Below are positions 58,001 through 64,000 of a stretch of DNA of 64,000 nucleotides, piece by piece. Source of the DNA: Volutella citrinella (taxonomy: Eukaryota; Ascomycota; Sordariomycetes; Hypocreales; Nectriaceae); assembly GCA_034401135.1 (NCBI GenBank), contig JAWZSP010000007.1, positions 1,612,001 through 1,676,000 on the forward strand, read 5' to 3'. Below the pieces are notes generated by a model that saw nothing but the letters and a program-made list of their open reading frames with translations, was not told where the DNA came from and did no database searches. Position numbers and translations under genes: made by a program. Each line of letters starts with the position of its first letter. Within the stretch, counting starts at the first letter, position 1.

Positions 58001-59093
58001 CTAAGATCTCTTGGAGATCTCTGGGCACTGTTGCAACAGCCAAGAAGCCAAGACGCCGAGGCTTACCCCAGTGTTGGCAGACATCGCCAAGCTCTTGTCC
58101 CGTCCTGCCAAGAGGAAATATTCACCAGGTGGTGAAAATTTCTTATGATCCAATTCTCGACCTGGAATTTTGTGGCGCTGTCTCGATATTAGCGCCGTAC
58201 CGGCCCAGGAACCAGGACAGTTGCCTCTGGATTCCCTTCGCCTGCTGCCCAACACAGAGCGCCAATGTGAAACATTCTGATGGGTATAGAAACCCAATTT
58301 TTGGTAGCCAAGGTAGCCCATATCATCTGCATATTGAGGGAGATGGGCTCTTTCAACGAGTGTCCATACTTTCCATTCTTCCAGCGCATGCTGCAATGAG
58401 AGTGAGGCCCCCTGCCGCTTCATTTTGCAGTGAGGCCGGCCACGAGACAACGGGCGCTAACTCGTATTTATAATTTTCGCCATTTGTTGGGGTCGCACGT
58501 ATTGTACGTACCATCCATCCAGATCTTCGGGCAGATGTATTGCCGGGGCCCGGCGCCAACCAACCTCCATCGACACTCCAGTACCCAGGACACAAGGATG
58601 TCTTCCCATTTGTACAGTATCTAGGGGCCTATTTATCATTCTCCTCGACCCACGGATTACCTGCTTTCATTCATTCGTAACCATATTGTCGAACGTAACT
58701 CTGTGCGGGTAGTTCGAACATGGAAGACTTCCGAAAGTACTTGACAAGGCCATCCCAACCAGGGTTGCCCAGCGCCTCCCACGCTTCGCAGCCAGCGGCA
58801 GAACCAAGGTCCCAAGCCATGCCATTGGTTCGCACCCTACCGGTTCCATGTTTAAGGGATGAACGAGCTGAGAACACCTCCCAGTGAAGCGGCAGCAACC
58901 TTGCCTCAGGCTCGGTTCGCAAAGGAGGATGGGGGTTGACGAAAATGTACGCTGGAGATACAAGACACCCTTGGTCTATTGCATTGAGTTGACCTACAAT
59001 ATCTTTCCTGGAATGGGTCCAGGCCCAGGAGGTTGGGGTATCCGTCCAGCTACGCGAGAGCGTAGGAGGAGAATCCCGATTCCAATACTTCAC
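58001..59093 (-). pseudogene. Decayed GMC (glucose-methanol-choline) oxidoreductase relic
   Basis: On the minus strand, 58866-58671 reads NGMAWDLGSAAGCEAWEALG, then NPGWDGLVKYFRKSSMFELP. This matches the region after the GGSSxxNGM signature of aryl-alcohol-oxidase-type GMC enzymes (NGMA-x-RGSAADYDAWEALGNPGW, then YFRKSE). A second, weaker block at 58100-58001 reads SANTG.., then LASWLLQQCPEIS, reminiscent of the second GMC signature (SAG..SPxLLxxSGIG) with SG replaced. The two blocks have the right order, and their spacing (about 770 bp) is close to the roughly 600 bp expected. The FAD-binding N-terminus and the C-terminal HPxGT block were not found, and stops break the frame after residue 140. 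I infer a long-dead gene. The second block alone would not convince me. Confidence 0.55.
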
Positions 59094-61194
59094 GTCCCCT
59101 CATGAGGCGGAGACGCTTTATATATATGCCTCTACAGAGTTCCTGAGGATGTTTGCAGTGTGTTGGCATTCTCCCATGCCGCTGCGCTGCCCCTTCTTCC
59201 GTCGTCATTCCGCATTCAAGCTTGGATGCCATCCACCCCGGCTCAGATGGCTTTGCCGAAGTCGCTCTCAGGATGTCCTGCCCCGAGCAGGACATCCGGC
59301 ATCGCTGCGCACCATTCAACCCCAAGAATGGCATGTCTGAACTATAATGTGACTGCAGGACAACCAGGCTTTTATGGCGCTGCGGTGAGGGGGAGGGCAG
59401 AGTCGGCGTGATACTTGGGGCCTGGATGGCCATGTATCGGCCTCATCAGGGCCAATCGGTTCACCTTGGCCGAGGTCAAAGCACATACCGGTCAGACAGG
59501 CTTGCCCTGTAGCCCCGCGTCCGTGGCGTGTCAAGTTGAGTGGTTTATCGTCACTATGGAGGCCATCTAGGCCACATGCATCGTGGAGGCAGACATCAGC
59601 TCAAGCATTGGCCGATTTGCTCGACTCGGTAGGATCACTCGGCACAGCCATGGGCAATTGATTGGCCATATATTCTGCATCTGATAAGACGGTTCGTGTC
59701 CCCCTGTTATTTGTTCAGGCTTCGCAGGTGGCTCGAGCTGCTTCTGCCCGCTTTCGACTACTGCGCCTTGGCGGTTCCGTTGACTCTCGCGCCTCCAGCC
59801 TTGGCCGAGAACTTGGCCGCAACCCATCAATCCATCAAGCCAAGTACGTAATAATTATCTCACATTCTTTGCCATCGCAGCTCAAGCTAGTAGAAGGTGG
59901 CGGTAACCCTGTAACTACCGTGATCCAACTGCTGAGCTGCGAAGAGTGCCCCTGGCAACGAGCTTCCGGACAAGGGCAGGTCGTGTAAGCTAAACTTCTG
60001 CAGCTGGACCTGACATTTAGCAAGAGTTCCATTGCATCCCACTTCCTACCAGCTGCCAGAATCCCTGGAAGTGGAGAGAACGGCCCGGAATATCCACCCC
60101 GGTGCTTTCTATAGGCGGAATGGCAGGCGTTCGAAATACCTCACCTCATGGCAAGAAACAGGGAAACACGGGGGGCCAAAGCAGTTCGCTAGCAGATGAA
60201 GATCATTACTGAATCTACGCTCGGTTTTGTCATTCAATCTGCTGCTACCAGACTACTGGGGAGGGGGGGCTGGATGTGGTGATGTCCAACGGATCGTGCC
60301 GCCCCTCATTGACTTTTCAGCTGCCTCATCTGACGGGCAGGCAATGCGGGTTGTTCTCCTTGCAGAATGCAATCTCATCCATGATCCTTGAAGGGAAAGC
60401 GTCCAATGCAAGCCCGGCGCGGGCCGACACCCCTCTCCTGGACAGTCCACAATGGCTGTTCACATAACCGAGCAGCCCATGGCGTTGCATCCAGTGGCTG
60501 GTTGCCGAGGGCCGCCACCTTTCAGCTGCTGACAGGGAAAGATTTAGTCTGCCTCTGAGTTTCCATTTCGGTGGATTGGCAAACGAAACCGGTCTAACGC
60601 CCGAGAAAAACTACTCAGTGTCGGGGGTGCTTGGCTCCGAGCTCGCAGCGACCCAGTCAAGATTATGGTCCGCTCCTGTCTATGTGAATACTTGAGTTGG
60701 AGGTGTTCATGTCTCAAAAACACCACGCGGAAGTTTTTTTGTTGGAATTCAGGGGAACAGTGGGCACGGGTGCGGGGTTTTGGCGCAGAGCAAAAAGTTG
60801 GCGAGAATCAAGGCTGGGATTGGGAAATGAGTAGATTATCAGATGATCTGATAAGATAACAGGCCATCCCGTTCCGCGCTAAGCTACGGGCCAGCGCCAC
60901 TCCGTTTTTTGAACCACATGCCAAGGCAATGGCCCTCTGGTCATGCGCATGTTCACGGCGTGGGGAACGAGGCATTTCAGGACGGCAGGTCGGACGGGTT
61001 ATCGGACGGGCTATCGGTGCAACTTGAAGTCCTATGTGATGCCCGAGCCCAAGAGCGATGCGTTTGCAGGACGGCTAAAACTATATAAGTGCGCGGATCC
61101 TCGCCATCCAGGAGACAGTTCTCAGCATCCTCAGCAGATTCCACAAGCAGCTCCTCGAGATCCCAAAAAAAAAACCACCCCTCCCTCATTCAAA
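59094..61194. other. Gene-poor region, 2.1 kb
   Basis: No complete gene. It holds a perfect 11-bp-stem hairpin at 59271-59297 and, near its right end, the TATA element of the CFEM-like gene. The rest shows only short chance frames. Confidence 0.45.
61082..61088 (+). promoter_or_regulatory. TATA box of the CFEM-like gene
   Basis: TATATAA lies 107 bp before the start codon, followed by a CA- and CT-rich leader. This is a strong, well-placed TATA element, typical of tightly regulated secreted-protein genes. Confidence 0.6.
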
Positions 61195-61678
61195 ATGAAG
61201 TTCTCCCTTGCCATGACGGCTGCGGCCCTCTCCGTCTTCACCAGCGGTGTTGCCTCCCAGACTCTCTGCGCAGTACGACAAGGCCCCCTTCCTTCCCACC
61301 CTGCGAGCCAGCGGCACCTCCATCATCGTCACCGAGGCGCCGGTTATGCGAGATTGTCGAGATTGATACTGACACCCATCTAGTACAGCTGCTTCTCCCA
61401 GGTCATGGCCCACCCTGCCGCCAAGTCCTGCACTGAGGCCAACATGTACCTCTGCTTCTGCAAGATCCCCGTCCTGACCCAGGCCTACAAGACCTGCGCT
61501 TGCAACTCCTGCGGCAGCCAGTCTGCCGCTGTCATCCAGATGGGCAAGGACATCTGCCAGGGTCAGTTTACAATCCCCGCTTCCCGGCTTCACGGCCCAG
61601 GCGATCACCGGTGTTCCCATCGCTAACTCGACATTAGACTACGGTGCCCCCATCGACGTCCCTACCACCTGCCCATAA
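61195..61678 (+). CDS. Small secreted CFEM-like cysteine-rich protein
   Basis: The exons are 61195-61272, 61384-61561 and 61638-61678, giving 98 aa. The signal peptide is MKFSLAMTAAALSVFTSGVA. The mature part has ten Cys with spacing C-x3-C-x12-C-x7-C-x-C-x11-C-x-C-x2-C-x14-C-x12-C. The first eight-Cys frame (C-x3-C, C-x-C, then C-x4-C-x14-C) matches the CFEM domain, a fungal-specific extracellular fold used in haem/iron uptake and in effectors. The Asp usually found shortly before the C-x-C pair, which binds haem iron, is missing: that segment is TEANMYLCFC. No GPI anchor or Ser/Thr-rich tail follows, so it is probably freely secreted. A TATA box and short leader suggest inducible expression. 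CFEM membership is my reading of the spacing, so moderate confidence; secretion is firm. Confidence 0.8.
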
Positions 61679-62117
61679 AGGAGGACCCTCGGGTCGCTAT
61701 ATAAGCAAGAGTCTTTGCCAAACGGGCCTGCTCCCTCCCATCATGTATTGACGCAGCTCGGAGGAGGTTCACCGACTTCACTCCCCGTTTGAACAACACA
61801 GCTTGCTCCGTAACGATAAATGCATTTATGAATTCTCACCCCAAAAGACCCTTTGCACTGCATTTGTGCACTGCGTGACGTACTGCATCCATATCCTTCG
61901 CCCCGTGTCCATGTACGCATACACAATGGAGATTATTCGGCATGTGGTGTACGGCAAATTTGTTCTCTTTGGCTTCAAATCAAATCTGTAAATACATCCT
62001 GTAATGTCCTAGTCCCTGCCTAACAGGACAATTAACGCCGCCTAGCCGTAGCTTGGTATGATTCCAAATATCGTCAATATCGTCGAGGCCTAGGAGCCAT
62101 CGCCTTTCCCATCCCTT
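61679..62117. other. Intergenic between convergent genes, 439 bp
   Basis: This is the 3' space between the CFEM-like gene and the GPI-anchored protein gene. Nothing coding was seen. Confidence 0.6.
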
Positions 62118-62822
62118 TTATGCCATAATTACCACACATGCAATGCCAGAGATGGCAAGTGAACCATATCCCCAAAATCCCATTTGTCGGGGACCGCCGG
62201 AGCTGGCAGGCGTGCTATTGCCTCCAAATGGATCGCCACCTCCTCCATTGGTTACGGGTGGCGTTGTCGACTTGGCCCCGTTGCTCGTTGCGGTTGTCGA
62301 ACCGCCAGTAGCCTCGGGCTTGGGGACCGAAGGCTTTGATGATGTCGTCGGCTCAACAACGATGAATTTTGGTGACCCGCCTGATTGCTGATCGCCGCTT
62401 GGCTGTGGGGTTCTTGTAGCTGTAGAAAACGTCGTGCTGGTGGTGGTGGTAGTTGTAGAGCGCGACGCCGACTTCGGCTTTTCAATCTCATCCGGGTCTA
62501 TGCAGAGAACATCCACGAGCTGGTTTTTCTGCCCACGGTACATGAGTGAATCCGAGTTTGCCTGCACGCCAGCGCATTTCGATTGGATTTTGGCAGCGAC
62601 TTCGCCGATGGAGGCCTTGCATTTTACCGAGCAAGCCTTTCCACCCATGAAGTCCTCAAAGATACATTGCGAAAGGTTGGTGTAATACGCAGCCTCGCAA
62701 TCAGCGGACACCTTCAGTCCGTCGAGCCCTTGGAAGTTCTTGAGCGAGACTGCAGATGCCTGTGCCGCCAGCAGGACAAGCAGTGGCAATCGCTGCCAGT
62801 TTCGAGTCGATGATGGCGTCAT
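62118..62822 (-). CDS. GPI-anchored, Ser/Thr-rich surface protein with a Cys-domain
   Basis: 234 aa. The open frame extends further upstream to 63197, but the start is placed at MTPSSTRNWQR because a classic signal peptide follows (LPLLVLLAAQASA). Residues 30-110 form a compact domain with six Cys (SADCEAAYYTNLSQC, GGKACSVKC, QSKCAG, VLCIDPDE), which I do not recognise by name. Residues 115-210 are low-complexity Ser/Thr/Pro/Gly with runs of Thr, suited to O-glycosylated cell-wall spacers. The C-terminus is hydrophobic (GYGSLAISGIACVVIMA) after a small-residue stretch (STPASSGGP), the layout of a GPI-attachment signal. It would be a client of the GPI pathway that includes GPI12. Function unknown. 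Confidence 0.8.
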   Translation of the reverse strand: MTPSSTRNWQRLPLLVLLAAQASAVSLKNFQGLDGLKVSADCEAAYYTNLSQCIFEDFMGGKACSVKCKASIGEVAAKIQSKCAGVQANSDSLMYRGQKNQLVDVLCIDPDEIEKPKSASRSTTTTTTSTTFSTATRTPQPSGDQQSGGSPKFIVVEPTTSSKPSVPKPEATGGSTTATSNGAKSTTPPVTNGGGGDPFGGNSTPASSGGPRQMGFWGYGSLAISGIACVVIMA

Positions 62823-64000
62823 GTTGTCGGCAAGTCGAAGCAAGTTGTAATCCAGCAAGCGTAAATGGGGGGCTTGAGCCTTCTCGAAGAGTTGTCGCGG
62901 GTGCACGCCGCATATAACTTGGTTCGCAAGATACGGTTCGACTAGGCAATTGGTTTGAAACGACAAGCGTTCGCAAAGTGTTTCTAAGCTCGGTAGGCAA
63001 AAGTGTATGCGGACGAAAAGAGCTGTCAGAGGCTCCTTGGTTGTGTGACGAATAAAGTTTGGGTGCCGTGGGATCCCGAAGGGCGTACAACCTGGGGCAG
63101 TGCTGGCGGAGGCGAGCAGATTGTGCGGAGCAAGGTCTGGTTTCGTTGTCGGCGCAGAACTTCCTGAAAGAGGTGGAAGGATTCGATTCGAGGTCAACCG
63201 AGCACAGCAAGGTGGTGCACAATATCAGGAGAGGAGATAACACACGTCGGCGCTTGGCAAGGAAGGGCAGACAGGTGGATTGGATGCACAAGATATGGAG
63301 TCCTTCAAGGAAAAGCCACTCTCTCTGGGCCTAGAATGGGGTTTGAATTGGGACGGAGTAGAAAGGATAAGGAGGCCACCAGGGCGAGAAAAGAAGACAG
63401 TAGAGCATAAAAACCAGAAGCACAGCTCCGGTCGCCAAGCGGTTCCACCAAGGGAGGAGCAGCAATGCAATGCAATGCAATGTTGGTTGAAGGGAAGATG
63501 AGCTGTGAGGCAGAGGGAATGGGGAAATGGGGAAGAAATGGGCGGATGCACGATTGAAAAGCCGTAGCCCGGTCAGGGATAGGGCGGGAGGGTCGAACAG
63601 TACCCTGGGGGCGCATTGACTGTGTCCATGTGTCGAGGCGTCCAGGTGGTCGTTGATCCGCAACAAGAACCATCTGAAACGAAACCAACCCGCCAGCTGA
63701 CAGACAGCACAGAGAGCGCAGCCCGCACAGCACCAACTTACGCACGCACAGCAGCGATGCGCTTGAGCAAAGGGTACATCTGTCAACAAATCGGTGGCTT
63801 GCCATTGTCACAGAGGCTGCAGCAGCCGGCGCGAAACGCCAAGCCAGAACGGGCCAGACTACGGCCAGGGGAAACCTCCTTCAGCTGGTCCATGACGCTC
63901 CTCCTGGGCCCTCCTGGCACTCCTGGCTGGGTGTCACGACAGCCACAGTTCGCGTCGCCAACTCCAAACGGAAACTCCAGCGGCGCGACTGATCACTGAT
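62823..64000. other. Region to the window's right edge, 1.2 kb
   Basis: This is the leader and promoter of the GPI-anchored gene and beyond. A (GCAAT)x4 repeat stands at 63462-63481. No gene was recognised, although one starting outside the window cannot be excluded. Confidence 0.4.

Overview
The window is nuclear DNA of a filamentous ascomycete. Short introns (about 45-220 bp) with GT..AG ends and CTAAC/CTGAC-type branch sites interrupt most genes, and intergenic spaces run from 24 bp to several kb. The gene content (HIS4-type trifunctional histidine enzyme, Ste50 adaptor, Pth11/rhodopsin-type 7TM protein, CFEM-like secreted protein) fits Pezizomycotina, most likely Sordariomycetes, perhaps Hypocreales. 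The rank below Pezizomycotina is inference. I saw no tRNA, rRNA or CRISPR array.

Layout. 0.1-5.2 kb: a protein of unknown function with a Cys cluster, mitochondrial ribosomal bL36m, a three-exon LYR-motif (LYRM2-like) gene, and the histone H4/H2A N-acetyltransferase NAA40. 6.8-24 kb: a PLAC8 Cys-rich protein, IMP dehydrogenase, a raffinose-synthase/Sip1-type GH36 protein, mitochondrial processing peptidase beta, TAF9, HIS4, and the lipin-type phosphatidate phosphatase Ned1/Pah1. 26.8-37.3 kb: Ste50, a TA-flanked inverted-repeat (MITE-like) element with an internal 16-bp tandem array, a Pth11-like 7TM protein, an FAD monooxygenase, and a trypsin-like protease carrying a SUMO-interaction-like N-terminus. 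39-55.4 kb: a single-pass membrane protein, a conserved coiled-coil/polyQ protein, an S10 carboxypeptidase, the GPI-anchor de-N-acetylase GPI12, a tail-to-tail pair of membrane proteins 24 bp apart, and an Nha1-type Na+/H+ antiporter. 55.4-64 kb is gene-poor. It holds a decayed GMC oxidoreductase relic, a small secreted CFEM-like protein, and a GPI-anchored Ser/Thr-rich surface protein.

Most genes are housekeeping (nucleotide, amino acid and lipid synthesis, mitochondrial biogenesis, transcription) and do not form an obvious biosynthetic cluster. The accessory flavour is in 28.5-37 kb and 55-63 kb. The most distinctive signals are the MITE with its internal minisatellite, introns that are multiples of three and stop-free in HIS4 and the carboxypeptidase, the SIM-plus-protease protein, and the ten-cysteine CFEM variant lacking the usual Asp. 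I do not see an unmistakable new multi-gene system. Splice sites were read by eye from reading-frame continuity and consensus, without transcript data.
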